Part shown: one piece after another, positions 17,701-25,773 of the stretch
How the letters are laid out: each line of letters opens with the position of its first letter
Position numbering within the stretch: the stretch's first letter is position 1
Assembly: GCA_017882305.1 (NCBI GenBank)
Contig: JADGPU010000013.1
Location: 1 to 48,033, forward strand
DNA: 48,033 nucleotides
Reading direction: 5' to 3'
Source: Bacteroidales bacterium
GTDB taxonomy: Bacteria > Bacteroidota > Bacteroidia > Bacteroidales > VadinHA17
The notes under the pieces: generated by a model
Databases searched by the model: none
What the model was told of the DNA's origin: nothing
What the model saw: only the letters and a program-made list of their open reading frames with translations
Translations under genes and position numbers: made by a program

Positions 17701-20428
17701 TGTCGATCTCGTAATCTGGAATGAAGATCGTGCAGGTTACCGTCAGTTACTCCAGGAACAAATTATTGGATTAATCGCTGCAGGAATTGAAGCTAATATT
17801 ATTGATCGGCCAGGCGGAATATTTGTGCGCTCTGCAGACCAGATATCAATTGAGGACCGGATTCTTTTCCAAACAGTTGCCCGAGCTATAATTAGCGATA
17901 CCCGCGGTGCTTTGGAAGATCAAATTAAACGACGTGGCTTTGGAGAATTATCAGTTTCGCATTTCAAACCAACCCGGACCTATAGGCCAAATCAACAATC
18001 AGATGTGGTATTACCAAGACAGGACCTGATTTTTTATAACGGGATCGGAGGATTTACATCAGACGGACGGGAATATGTAATTACAACATCGAAAGACAGG
18101 TTAACACCGGCACCATGGGTAAATGTTCTGGCAAATCAGGGATTCGGGACTGTAATTTCTGAGAATGGAGTGGCATATACGTGGGCTGAAAATTCCCACG
18201 AATATCGTCTCACACCATGGTATAATGATCCTGTAACCGATGCAAGCGGAGAAGCCATTTATATTCGTGATGAAGAGACAGGTCACTTCTGGTCGCCAAC
18301 ACCTTTGACCAACAGCGAATCAAAATTGTACCTGAGCCGGCATGGATTCGGCTATAGTGTATTCGAACACAACGAAGGAGGCATAGTTACCGAACTTTGG
18401 GTTTATGTTGCTATAGATGCTTCAGTAAAGTTTTCGGTATTAAAAGTGAGGAACGAATCGGGACGATCATGCAAATTATCAGCTATTAGTTATGTGGAAT
18501 GGGTATTGGGCGATTTGCGGCACAAATCTGCCATGCATGTGAATACCAGTGTTGACTTAAACAGCAGCGTGATATATGCAGCAAACCCATATAATTCAGA
18601 ATTTGCTGATCTGGTAGCTTTTCTTCAGACTGACGATACATCAAGCTCTATTACCTGCGACCGTACAGAATTTATTGGACGCAACGGTACATTGAAAAAT
18701 CCGGCTGCAATGTTACGTTCACGTCTTTCAGGAAAAAATGGAGTAGCTCTTGATCCTTGCGCAGCAATTCAGGTCTCTTTTGAAATTGCAGCCGGACAGG
18801 GACGCGAAATAATATTCAGGCTTGGCACAGGAAGGGATATAGAGGATGCAAACAACCTCATACACCGATTTCGCGGATCTGGTGCTGCTTATGCCGCGCT
18901 GGAAGCAGTCTGGCAATATTGGAACCATACTCTTGGTGCACTGCAGATAGAAACACCCGATATGTCAATAAATGTCCTTGCAAATGGATGGCTTTTATAT
19001 CAAACACTGGCATGTCGGGTCTGGGCACGGAGTGGATATTATCAATCGGGCGGAGCATTCGGTTTTCGCGACCAGTTACAGGATGTAATGGCCTTAATTC
19101 ATACCAAACCAAATCTCCTGCGGGAGCATCTACTTCTTTTTGCAAGTCGACAATTTCCGGAAGGAGATGTCCAGCACTGGTGGCATCCACCTGCCGGAAG
19201 AGGTGTTCGTACACATTGTTCAGACGATTACCTTTGGTTACCACTAGCGACATGTCGCTATGTAATAGGTACTGGAGATACAGGAGTCCTGGATGAATCA
19301 ATTCATTTTCTTGAAGGACGCCTCGTAAACCCGGAAGACGATTCGTATTATGATCTTCCAAACCGGTCGGAAGAAATAAGTACATTATACGATCATTGTA
19401 AACGTTCTATCCTTCATGGGCTTAGATTTGGCGATCATGGGCTTCCACTAATTGGTACGTGCGACTGGAATGATGGAATGAATAAGGTTGGGAACCAAGG
19501 CAAAGGTGAAAGCGTTTGGCTTGGCTTTTTTCTTTTTGAAGTTCTAACTCAATTTATCAAAGTTGCACAGACAAGAGATGACTTTGAATTTATTGAACTT
19601 TGCAGAAAGGCAGCTAAAAAAATACAAAAGAATATTGAAAAAAATGCCTGGGACGGCGAATGGTACCGACGTGCATATTTCGACAATGGCTTACCGCTTG
19701 GATCGGCAAGTAACGATGAATGCCAGATTGATTCCATCTCTCAAAGCTGGTCCGTGCTTTCAGGAGCAGCCGACGCTGATCGCTCAAGGATAGCTATGGA
19801 ATCTGTGAATAAAAGACTTGTCCGGCATGAACATTCGTTGGTTCAATTACTGGACCCTCCTTTCGATAAATCAGATTTGAATCCCGGCTATATTAAGGGA
19901 TACGTTCCCGGCGTAAGGGAAAATGGCGGTCAGTATACACATGCAGCAATATGGACGGCTATGGCATTTTCAAAATTGGGAGACAGTAAAAAAGCATGGG
20001 AAATATTAACTATGATCAACCCAATTAATCATACCAAATCTCCTGAAGAAGTTGCAAGGTACAAAGGTGAACCTTATGTAATTGCTGCTGATGTCTATGC
20101 TTTATCGCCACATATTGGCCGGGGTGGATGGACCTGGTATACAGGATCGGCCGGCTGGATGTATCGCCTTATTGTGGAATCGCTACTCGGGTTAAGACTT
20201 GAAACAGACAAATTATTTATTGAACCGTGTATTCCTTCCGATTGGGTTTCTTTTAAAATTCATTACAGATACAGGGAAACAATATACCGGATTACGGTAA
20301 CCCAACTGCATGAAGGCAATACGAAACTAACAGTAATAGTAGATGGCGCCGAATGTCAGGATAAGTTTATCCGTCTGGTTGATGATCGTAAGGAGCATCT
20401 GGCAGAAGTAAAACACCAAACTCCTTAA
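11708..20428 (+). CDS. Cyclic beta-1,2-glucan synthase (NdvB/ChvB type; GT84-glycoamylase-GH94)
   Basis: At 2906 residues this has the size and layout of the Agrobacterium/Brucella cyclic glucan synthases. Membrane helices near 425-490, 843-895 and 1000-1045 bracket a GT84 glycosyltransferase domain. That domain has Asp643-Thr-Asp645 in DTDTQLPRD and the RWIRGDWQ motif at 791-798. A glycoamylase-like domain follows (about 1060-1600, with SWSGSMFEYLMPLL and GISESGYN). Two beta-sandwich/GH94-type repeats (about 1640-2380) and the GH94 helical barrel (2400-2890) with DWNDGMN at 2586-2592 complete it. The enzyme is expected to build a beta-1,2-glucan chain from UDP-glucose on itself, trim it and close the ring, at the inner membrane. 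No dedicated exporter (NdvA/ChvA type) is visible nearby. The frame is intact over 8.7 kb. Confidence 0.92.
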   Translation: MKIGPSIINDSLHLLKSHLWENDLSQKYADGEPPLRSELFSTEQMEQYGKILAGLHILGPKVDPDQQLLSRLAENETILLEVHDLVSEAVKANRQITPAGEWLLDNFYLIEEQIRTGRRHLPKGYSKELPRLLIGPSAGLPRVYDIAKEIISHGEGHVDPESLRRFVTAYQTITTLKLGELWAIPIMLRLALIENLRRIAVRVASGRIDRNLADSWADKMTEIAEKDPKSLILVIADMARSHPPMSTPFVSEFVRRLQGQSPALAFPLTWIEQRLSESNQTIVQLIQYGNQQQAADQVSISNSIGSLRFLSALDWREFVESMSHVEQVLHEDPAEAYISMDFHTRDHYRHVIEKIAKKCYFSEIEVAHKSIELAKKGAELNGPEDRTAHVGYYLIGRGLSQLEHLTKIKYSLSSIFRKIIFRFPLFFYLGSIILLTLTFCWSLLEKANGDGIDGWHLWALGFLLILCTSYLSVALVNWLATFIINPFPLPRLDYSKGIPPESRSLVVVPAMLLNTQNIEDLAEALEVRFLANQDKNLHFGLLTDLKDAAQEKLEEDDQLIRLVSKKITELNEKYQGENNDTFFLFHRPRKWNHKDRIWMGYERKRGKLSDLNSLLRGGPENMFSLIIGNTEVLKKIRYVITLDTDTQLPRDSARQFIGAMSHPLNKPKYDTKKHRVTDGYSILQPRVAVSLPGTNRSRYARLFGSEPGIDPYTRATSDVYQDLFGEGSFIGKGIYDVDVFEQTLKDRFPENRILSHDLLEGCYARSGLLSDVLLFEEYPASYMTDVTRRSRWIRGDWQLIPWLLPFLPKTNSASRKNPLSLLSWWKILDNLRRSLIPLSLLSLLLAGWTILSSSWFWTLVVIGIILIPSGIISVVYIFQKPEEVRLRQHLKAARQSALRQLYQAAFVLLSLPYEAFYSMDALLRTCWRLIISKKRLLEWNSTARDELHSRFELIEYFRTMWISPFIAILSATCLLILFPIILAMVWPIIGLWFVFPVIAWWISRPLVPRAAKLTYKQYRFLRELSRKTWSFFEIFVGPDDNWLPPDNYQEHPISVIAHRTSPTNIGLSLLANLSAYDFGYIFTGDLLERTSNAFNTMNSLERYQGHFFNWYNTQSLKPLRPLYISSVDSGNLAGHLLTLKQGLLTLPDQLILGPRLFEGINDTLQILIDLTGKSIPVQIVQFRKYLNVILNEHPVTLVYMRKCLEKLSTSSAEIINAFTTDTNEQYKVWANNLSQQIQGAFNELTYLTPWMLHPVSTEILDKYPDINTIPTLRKVAETEFEEFASSAHLHFVETNSEVREMNDEFKSLFRKAVDHAKERIELIEALVRQSGEFANMEYGFLYDKSRHLQTVGYNVEDRRRDSSYYDLLASEARLSSFVAIAQDQVPQESWFALGRLLTTIDGEPILLSWSGSMFEYLMPLLIMPEYENSLLYQTCKSAVNRQIEYGKLRGVPWGISESGYNSVDILQNYQYRAFGVPGLGLKRGLSEDLVIAPYATALALMIMPEEACANLERLADEGFMGKFGFYEAIDYTSVRLPRGQSKAVVKSFMAHHEGMSFLSLAYILLDRPMQKRFESYPLFQATLLLLQEKIPRATTSFSHTSGVTNVRPAANNQEAPLRVFNTPNTPFPEVNLLSNEGRYRVMITNAGGGYSRWKDIAVTRWREDSTRDNWGAFCYIRDAENGNFWSTTYQPTLLRPEKYEAIFSKGRAEFRRRDFDIDTHTIIVVSPEDDIELRRVQLTNRTRTSRIIDITSYAEVVLAPNEADLAHPAFSNLFVQTEIIYQRQAILCTRRPRSIDEHSPWMFHLMAVHGAEIRDITYETDRMQFIGRGNTLISPNAMTNSKSLSGSQGSVLDPIVAIQYQIILEPEGSATIDIVTGISESREGALNLVEKYQDKQIANRVFELAWTHSQVVLRQINASESDAQLYGRLASSIIFANSSLRAEPGIIIKNRRGQSGLWGYSISGDLPIVLLQIEDPVNINLVRQLVQAHAYWRLKGLAVDLVIWNEDRAGYRQLLQEQIIGLIAAGIEANIIDRPGGIFVRSADQISIEDRILFQTVARAIISDTRGALEDQIKRRGFGELSVSHFKPTRTYRPNQQSDVVLPRQDLIFYNGIGGFTSDGREYVITTSKDRLTPAPWVNVLANQGFGTVISENGVAYTWAENSHEYRLTPWYNDPVTDASGEAIYIRDEETGHFWSPTPLTNSESKLYLSRHGFGYSVFEHNEGGIVTELWVYVAIDASVKFSVLKVRNESGRSCKLSAISYVEWVLGDLRHKSAMHVNTSVDLNSSVIYAANPYNSEFADLVAFLQTDDTSSSITCDRTEFIGRNGTLKNPAAMLRSRLSGKNGVALDPCAAIQVSFEIAAGQGREIIFRLGTGRDIEDANNLIHRFRGSGAAYAALEAVWQYWNHTLGALQIETPDMSINVLANGWLLYQTLACRVWARSGYYQSGGAFGFRDQLQDVMALIHTKPNLLREHLLLFASRQFPEGDVQHWWHPPAGRGVRTHCSDDYLWLPLATCRYVIGTGDTGVLDESIHFLEGRLVNPEDDSYYDLPNRSEEISTLYDHCKRSILHGLRFGDHGLPLIGTCDWNDGMNKVGNQGKGESVWLGFFLFEVLTQFIKVAQTRDDFEFIELCRKAAKKIQKNIEKNAWDGEWYRRAYFDNGLPLGSASNDECQIDSISQSWSVLSGAADADRSRIAMESVNKRLVRHEHSLVQLLDPPFDKSDLNPGYIKGYVPGVRENGGQYTHAAIWTAMAFSKLGDSKKAWEILTMINPINHTKSPEEVARYKGEPYVIAADVYALSPHIGRGGWTWYTGSAGWMYRLIVESLLGLRLETDKLFIEPCIPSDWVSFKIHYRYRETIYRITVTQLHEGNTKLTVIVDGAECQDKFIRLVDDRKEHLAEVKHQTP

Positions 20429-20630
20429 AACGTTTCGGAAGGGTTAGATATACCCGTTGTACATCTCTGCATATAAGTATTAGTTACTTTTTGTACCGGG
20501 CAATAATCTTAAGTTTTTTGAATTCTTGAAATGTTTACCCGTTTTCGTCAGATATTAACAGGAATTTGCAGATATTTGATTTCAATCGGGACTTTTACTT
20601 TTAATTACCATATAAATAATAAGGAGTTTT

Positions 20631-23066
20631 ATGAAAACCAGAAAAACTACTCTTCGTCAACTGAAGTATTTTATTCTAACCTTCTCTGTTGTCATGTTTC
20701 GATATTCTTCTCTGTTGGCTCAGATTCCAATATATTCTCCAGATAAGAACCAGGAGTTGTTAAATGAACCTTTTGACATCAGCGGTGATTTCCGGAATTT
20801 TTCAAACACATATTATCTGGCGGATAGTCTTTCCAACTTTGATCCGAAAACAGGTAAAGGTGAGATTACCTACCGTCGTTATGAAAACTTCACACGAGAG
20901 GCTTTTAATAATATGATGGGAGTATTGAGACCTGTAGAACCAAATGAATTTCCGACAGGTGAATATGCCGGTTCACCCTCCCTGCCTTTCTCAATTGAGT
21001 TTATCTCACCCCGAACGATACGCTTAAGGGCAAGTTCCCGTTTTCAGGTAAAACCTGATCAGGAATCACTGATGCTTGTTACTGGGAAACCACCCCATGA
21101 TAATAGTTCCTGGCAGTTTATTGAAATTGTTGGTGGCTATAGGTACACCAGTCCTTTTGGATCGGTAATAATAACAAAATCTCCATGGCGTGTTGAAATA
21201 CGTGATGCAGCGGGTAAATCCCTTACTCATACCGTTCATAACGTAGATGGCGCCGAAACATTCATACCAATTTTACCTTTTTCCTTTGTTCGCAGAGCAT
21301 CTGATTATTCCACAAGTATGTCTGCTGTCTTTTCCTTGTCGCCAGATGAAAAAATTTTTGGCTGCGGAGAGTCTTTCACTGAATTTAATAAAAGAGGTCA
21401 GAAAGTTGTTTTATGGGCTGACGATGCAAACGGTGCACAGAATGAGGCTATGTACAAACCAATCCCATTCTTTATGAGCAGCAGGGGTTACGGTGTATTC
21501 ATGCATACTTCCTCACCTATCACCTGCGATTTCGGCAAATATTATAGTGGTAACTACTCATTAATGATTGGTGATGACGAGGCTGACATTTTCATTTTTC
21601 TAGGTGAACCTAAAGATATCCTGAACGAATATACAAACCTCACTGGAAAAGCTGTTATGCCCCCACTCTGGTCATTTGGATTCTGGATGAGCAGAATTAC
21701 TTATTTCTCTGAAGCCGAAGGAAGAGAAGTCACAAAAAAACTAAGGGATAACAAGATACCAAGCGATGTTCTTCACTTTGACACAGGCTGGTTCGAGAAA
21801 GACTGGAGATGCGATTATCAATTCTCAAAAACACGATTTACCGATGCTGCCAAAATGATGGCTGATTTCAAAAAAATTGGGTTCCAGACCTGCCTTTGGC
21901 AGCTTCCCTATTTTGTGCCCAAAAACTCCTTGTTTCCTGAAATCATAGAAAAAGGTCTCTATGTTAAAGACTCCAAAGGTAACCTGCCGTATGAGGATGC
22001 TGTCCTTGATTTTTCAAATCCGGCAACCGTTAGTTGGTATCAGGATAAAATTGCAGGTTTATTGAAACAGGGTGTTGGTGTCATCAAAGTAGATTTTGGT
22101 GAAGCCGCTCCAAAAAATGGTCTGTACTTTTCAGGACGAACAGGATTTTATGAGCACAATCTCTACCCGCTCCGATATAATAAAGCTGTTGCTGAAATTA
22201 CACAACAAGTGACTGGAGAAACAATTATCTGGGCACGCAGTGCATGGGCTGGAAGTCAGCGTTATCCTTTGCATTGGGGAGGTGATGCAGAAAACACTAA
22301 TACTGCAATGGCAGCTACCCTCAGAGCAGGATTATCTATTGGTCTATGCGGATTCTCATTCTGGTCGCACGATATTGGTGGATTTGTAAATAAAAAGCCA
22401 GAGGATATTTATCGCCGCTGGACTCCTTTTGGAATGCTTACTTCCCATACACGTAGTCATGGTTCACCACCTACTGAACCATGGGAATATGGTGAAAATT
22501 TTATGAATGCATTCAGGCTTGCTGATAATATGCGATATGAACTCATGCCATATATCTACTCTCAGGCAAAAGACTGCACCGAAAGAGGTCTCCCGATGTT
22601 ACGGGCCCTTTTTATTGAGTATCCGGAAGATCCGGGCTCATGGCAAATCGATGACGAGTACCTTTTCGGTTCTGAAATGCTGGTTGCTCCTTTATTTGAA
22701 AATGTTACAAAACGTGATGTCTATCTGCCACCCGGACAGTGGATCGACTACCAGACTGGCAAGGTATTTTCAGGAGGCTGGCATAATATTGAAGCAGGTA
22801 AAATTCCAATCGTCATTCTTGTGCATGAAGGTTCGGTGATACCGCATATCGCACTCGCTCAGTCTACCGCCCAGATGGATTGGTCAAAACTTGACCTTGT
22901 AGTTTATGCAACAGACTCACAAAAAGCAGATGGTATGATATGCCTTCCCACAGATAAGGTACTTCATAAAATTGCCCTTTTAAGAAAAGGTGATTCTTTC
23001 ACTCTGGATAAGGACCCCTATATTGGAAAGGTGGTATGGAAAATCAGGAAATATTCTAAATTATAG
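20631..23066 (+). CDS. Secreted GH31 glycosidase, alpha-xylosidase (YicI)-like
   Basis: An 811-residue protein with a signal peptide (about residues 1-31, ending SSLLAQ) and an N-terminal beta-sandwich, then the GH31 barrel. The nucleophile is Asp488 in IKVDFGE and the general acid is Asp552 in HWGGDAENT; FSFWSHDIGGF follows, as in the YicI alpha-xylosidase group. It should release alpha-linked xylose or glucose from oligosaccharides in the periplasm or outside. The start is fixed by a good ribosome site, AAGGAG five bases before the ATG, unusual for this phylum. It lies 200 bases after the glucan synthase on the same strand, and its stop is only 4 bases from that of the convergent oxidoreductase. 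Alpha-glucosidase activity cannot be excluded. Confidence 0.9.
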   Translation: MKTRKTTLRQLKYFILTFSVVMFRYSSLLAQIPIYSPDKNQELLNEPFDISGDFRNFSNTYYLADSLSNFDPKTGKGEITYRRYENFTREAFNNMMGVLRPVEPNEFPTGEYAGSPSLPFSIEFISPRTIRLRASSRFQVKPDQESLMLVTGKPPHDNSSWQFIEIVGGYRYTSPFGSVIITKSPWRVEIRDAAGKSLTHTVHNVDGAETFIPILPFSFVRRASDYSTSMSAVFSLSPDEKIFGCGESFTEFNKRGQKVVLWADDANGAQNEAMYKPIPFFMSSRGYGVFMHTSSPITCDFGKYYSGNYSLMIGDDEADIFIFLGEPKDILNEYTNLTGKAVMPPLWSFGFWMSRITYFSEAEGREVTKKLRDNKIPSDVLHFDTGWFEKDWRCDYQFSKTRFTDAAKMMADFKKIGFQTCLWQLPYFVPKNSLFPEIIEKGLYVKDSKGNLPYEDAVLDFSNPATVSWYQDKIAGLLKQGVGVIKVDFGEAAPKNGLYFSGRTGFYEHNLYPLRYNKAVAEITQQVTGETIIWARSAWAGSQRYPLHWGGDAENTNTAMAATLRAGLSIGLCGFSFWSHDIGGFVNKKPEDIYRRWTPFGMLTSHTRSHGSPPTEPWEYGENFMNAFRLADNMRYELMPYIYSQAKDCTERGLPMLRALFIEYPEDPGSWQIDDEYLFGSEMLVAPLFENVTKRDVYLPPGQWIDYQTGKVFSGGWHNIEAGKIPIVILVHEGSVIPHIALAQSTAQMDWSKLDLVVYATDSQKADGMICLPTDKVLHKIALLRKGDSFTLDKDPYIGKVVWKIRKYSKL

Positions 23067-23070
23067 GCGG

Positions 23071-24072
23071 TTATTCCGTTTTAATCAGCATTTTTCCCTG
23101 ATTCCTCCCGGTGAAAAGGCCAAGAAAAGCTTCAGGAAGTTTATCGAAGCCATCTATAATTGTTTCAGTGTATTTAAGCTTTCCTTCGTTTAACCATTTA
23201 GTCAGTTGCGAAAGGGCTTCCCCGAAACGATTACTGTAATTGCTGACAATAAAACCCTGTAACATGACACTCCTGGTCAGAAGATGAGGTAAAATCGAAT
23301 ATCCTACAGAAGGCTTTGTATTATTGTATTGGGAAATTTGTCCGCATAAGGCAATTCTTGCATGAAAATCAAGATTGGCAACCACAGCTTCAGTGATTTC
23401 TCCTCCTACATTATCAAAGTAAACATCCACACCTTCCGGGCACAGCCCTGCTATCTCTTTTCTTATAGATTTTGAAGTTTTGTAATTTATTGCTTCATCA
23501 TATCCGAATTGTTCCTTTAATATTTTGCATTTTTCATCACTGCCGGCGATTCCAACAACTCTAGCTCCCTGTAATTTAGCAATTTGACCTGCTACAATAC
23601 CAACAGCACCAGCAGCACCAGACACCACAACTGTTTCCCCCTTTTGAGGTTTGCATATTTCCATCATTCCAACATAAGCTGTAAAACCGGGCATTCCAAG
23701 AATTCCAAGAAAGTAACCCGGAGGGACTTTCTCAATGTCAATCTTACGCAGATTTTCTGTCTTATTAACTGAATAGGTTGCCCATGGAAACGTACCAACC
23801 ACAACATCACCTGCAAGAATTGATTTACTTTTACTTTCTATCACCTTTGCTACGATTCCTCCCTTTATTGGCTGATCAACCTCAAAGGATGCTGCATACG
23901 ACTTTGCACTATTCATGCGTCCCCGCATATAGGGATCAACGGATATGTACCATGATTTTAATAATAGTTCGTTATCCTTCAGATCGTTAAGAACCACCTT
24001 TTCCATTCTGAAATTTGCGGAGGATGGCAAACCGATAGGTCTTGATGCTAACACAAATTGGGAACTCTCCAT
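23071..24072 (-). CDS. NADP-dependent oxidoreductase, zinc-free MDR family (CurA/PTGR-like)
   Basis: A 333-residue cytoplasmic protein. The GroES-like N-terminal domain contains YISVDPYMRGRM (42-53), typical of the leukotriene-B4-12-hydroxydehydrogenase/CurA branch. The cofactor domain has the GAAGAVG loop at 152-158 followed by GIAGSDEK. Later come DVYFDNVGGE and FIVSNY. Relatives reduce the C=C bond of alpha,beta-unsaturated aldehydes and ketones with NADPH, so a detoxifying role is likely. The catalytic zinc ligands of alcohol dehydrogenases are absent, as expected for this branch. It is convergent with the GH31 gene and divergent from the dienelactone-hydrolase gene. Confidence 0.9.
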   Translation of the reverse strand: MESSQFVLASRPIGLPSSANFRMEKVVLNDLKDNELLLKSWYISVDPYMRGRMNSAKSYAASFEVDQPIKGGIVAKVIESKSKSILAGDVVVGTFPWATYSVNKTENLRKIDIEKVPPGYFLGILGMPGFTAYVGMMEICKPQKGETVVVSGAAGAVGIVAGQIAKLQGARVVGIAGSDEKCKILKEQFGYDEAINYKTSKSIRKEIAGLCPEGVDVYFDNVGGEITEAVVANLDFHARIALCGQISQYNNTKPSVGYSILPHLLTRSVMLQGFIVSNYSNRFGEALSQLTKWLNEGKLKYTETIIDGFDKLPEAFLGLFTGRNQGKMLIKTE

Positions 24073-24156
24073 ATACTTCTTTATTAATATTTAAAACTTT
24101 TTAAGGTATATTTTGTTTAACAGTTTAAATAATCTATCAAATTAAACTTGTATAAC

Positions 24157-24975
24157 ATGAAAAATCAAATTTATTCTAAATTTATACTAATCTGTATAAT
24201 CATGCTAAGTATTTCTTCGATTGGCCGGTCGGGAGGCCCGCTGTTGAATATTAAAGAGGAAATTATATCCTACACTGTCGATGGTGTGACATTTAAAGGA
24301 TTTATTGCTTATGATGATAATATAAAAGGTAAGCGTCCCGCTATTCTGGTTGTGCATGAATGGTGGGGTCTGAATGACTATGCTAAAATGCGTGCACGAA
24401 AGCTGGCAGAGCTTGGTTACATAGCTATGGCAGTGGATATGTACGGAAACGGAAAAGTTGCGGCAAATCCAACCGAAGCCCAGGAACTTACGACTCCATT
24501 TTATAAAGATTCAAATCTGGCAAAAGGCCGGTTAGATGCGGCTTTGAAGAAATTAAAAGAATATACACAGACTGATCCTGATAATGTTGCTGCAATCGGA
24601 TATTGTTTTGGAGGATTCGTGGTGCTGAATTATGCGAAACTCGGTGCTGACCTGAAAGGAGTTGTTAGTTTTCATGGCGGACTGGGTGGTGCACCTGTAG
24701 AAAAGAAATTGTTGAAAGCCAATGTTCTGGTTTGCCACGGAGCAAGCGATAAGTTTGTCTCTCAGAAAGATCTGGAGAATTTTAAGCGCCAGCTGGATTC
24801 TATCGGAGCTGACAATACTTTTAAAATCTACGCAAATGCAACACATGCATTCACTAATCCTGATGCAACTAAAATTGGTAAGGAATTCAATATGCCAATT
24901 GAATATAATGCCGAAGCTGACAGGGATTCGTGGAATGATATGAAAACGTTTTTAGGAAAAGTCTTTAAAAAATAA
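24157..24975 (+). CDS. Secreted dienelactone hydrolase family protein
   Basis: An alpha/beta hydrolase of about 272 residues. I start it at the ATG at 24157 rather than the in-frame TTG three codons earlier, because this gives a standard signal peptide (MKNQIYSKFILICIIMLSIS). The catalytic triad is Cys150 (GYCFGG), Asp198 (GASDKF) and His230 (THAFTNP); the oxyanion side has HEWWGLNDY. These are the dienelactone-hydrolase features. The cytoplasmic relatives open dienelactones in chloroaromatic breakdown, but exported members are common in Bacteroidota and their substrates are unknown. The gene stands alone, facing away from the oxidoreductase. Confidence 0.88.
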   Translation: MKNQIYSKFILICIIMLSISSIGRSGGPLLNIKEEIISYTVDGVTFKGFIAYDDNIKGKRPAILVVHEWWGLNDYAKMRARKLAELGYIAMAVDMYGNGKVAANPTEAQELTTPFYKDSNLAKGRLDAALKKLKEYTQTDPDNVAAIGYCFGGFVVLNYAKLGADLKGVVSFHGGLGGAPVEKKLLKANVLVCHGASDKFVSQKDLENFKRQLDSIGADNTFKIYANATHAFTNPDATKIGKEFNMPIEYNAEADRDSWNDMKTFLGKVFKK

Positions 24976-25006
24976 ACGTTTAGTTCAACGATTAACAAAA
25001 TATTCT

Positions 25007-25024
25007 CTCTGTGGCTCTCTGTGT
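25007..25024. repeat. Dispersed CTCTGTGG-type repeat, copy 1
   Basis: CTCTGTGGCTCTCTGTGT, followed by more CTCTGTGAA-like units, matches in inverted orientation at 17 of 18 positions with 39706-39723. Both copies are intergenic. It looks like a low-complexity dispersed repeat rather than a gene part. Confidence 0.5.
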
Positions 25025-25169
25025 CTCCTCTGTGAACCTTTGTGAAACTCCATTCTCGCACTCTCCCATTCGTTACTGCTAGTCAAGATCTGCTCGTGGT
25101 TAGATGACACCGGATAATTTCGAAATCTACCAATCTAAATAATTACCGAAAAAATATTCCGGTTTTACA

Positions 25170-25201
25170 TGTAACCATTTGTACCTTTATGAGTAATCAA
25201 T
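25170..25201 (+). promoter_or_regulatory. Putative ECF sigma autoregulatory promoter (first sigma locus)
   Basis: TGTAACC (25170-25176), then ATTTGTACCTTTATGA and GTAATC, begins 54 bases before the GTG start of the sigma gene. The same motif, 21 of 32 positions identical without gaps, begins 53 bases before the second sigma gene. TGyAACC resembles the -35 element used by ECF sigma factors. Confidence 0.5.
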
Positions 25202-25223
25202 ATAGCAACCAAAAATTCGAACA

Positions 25224-25763
25224 GTGGCAGATATTCCTGATGAAGTAATTATGCAGCATGTTAAAGATGGAAAATTGGCAGAGATGTCGGTCCTGTTTGA
25301 ACGTTACCATATCAGGTTGTATAACTTTTTCCTTAAGCTTACAAGGAACAGGGATATCAGTCAGGACCTTACTCAAAATTTGTTTTACAGGATGATCAAG
25401 TATAAAAACTCATATAAGAACGAACTCAGTGTGAAATCATGGATGTATAAGATGGCCAGGAATCTTCATGTTGATTATTGTAGGGAGGAAAAAAGATCAG
25501 AAGAGCTCTTCCTGAAAACCGATTCTTATCCGGTTGATCTGACAAATGATAACTCAGGCTTCCCGGAAGAGGATTATGAAAGACTTGAGTATGCATTTTC
25601 TGCTCTCAGCGCTGAACAAAAGGAAATTATTGTGCTGAGCCGGTACCAGGGGTTAAAGTATGAAGAAATTTCACTCATCATAAACCAATCGGTGCCTGCA
25701 ATTAAAGTGGCTATGCATAGAGCAATTAAACGGCTCAGGGGTATCTATTTTAAACAGATTTAA
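25224..25763 (+). CDS. ECF-type RNA polymerase sigma factor
   Basis: A 179-residue sigma-70 family protein with only region 2 (about 20-90, LFERYHIRLYNFFLKLTR and DLTQNLFYRMIKYK) and region 4 (about 118-178, LSALSAEQKEIIVLSRYQG and a helix-turn-helix with SVPAIKVAMHRAIKRLRG). This is the ECF arrangement. It should direct transcription of an envelope-related set under control of the anti-sigma factor 10 bases downstream. The longest frame starts with GTG at 25224; an ATG at codon 10 (25251) is the alternative. The upstream motif shared with the other ECF gene suggests autoregulation. Confidence 0.92.
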   Translation: MADIPDEVIMQHVKDGKLAEMSVLFERYHIRLYNFFLKLTRNRDISQDLTQNLFYRMIKYKNSYKNELSVKSWMYKMARNLHVDYCREEKRSEELFLKTDSYPVDLTNDNSGFPEEDYERLEYAFSALSAEQKEIIVLSRYQGLKYEEISLIINQSVPAIKVAMHRAIKRLRGIYFKQI

Positions 25764-25773
25764 GCTAAGAACT

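Noticed and set aside
18858..19385. 175-codon minus-strand frame inside the glucan synthase gene
   Set aside because: It is antisense to the conserved GH94 domain and has no family features.
20531..20746. 71-codon plus-strand frame ahead of the GH31 gene
   Set aside because: It overlaps the GH31 start and signal peptide out of frame; the GH31 start has a strong ribosome site.
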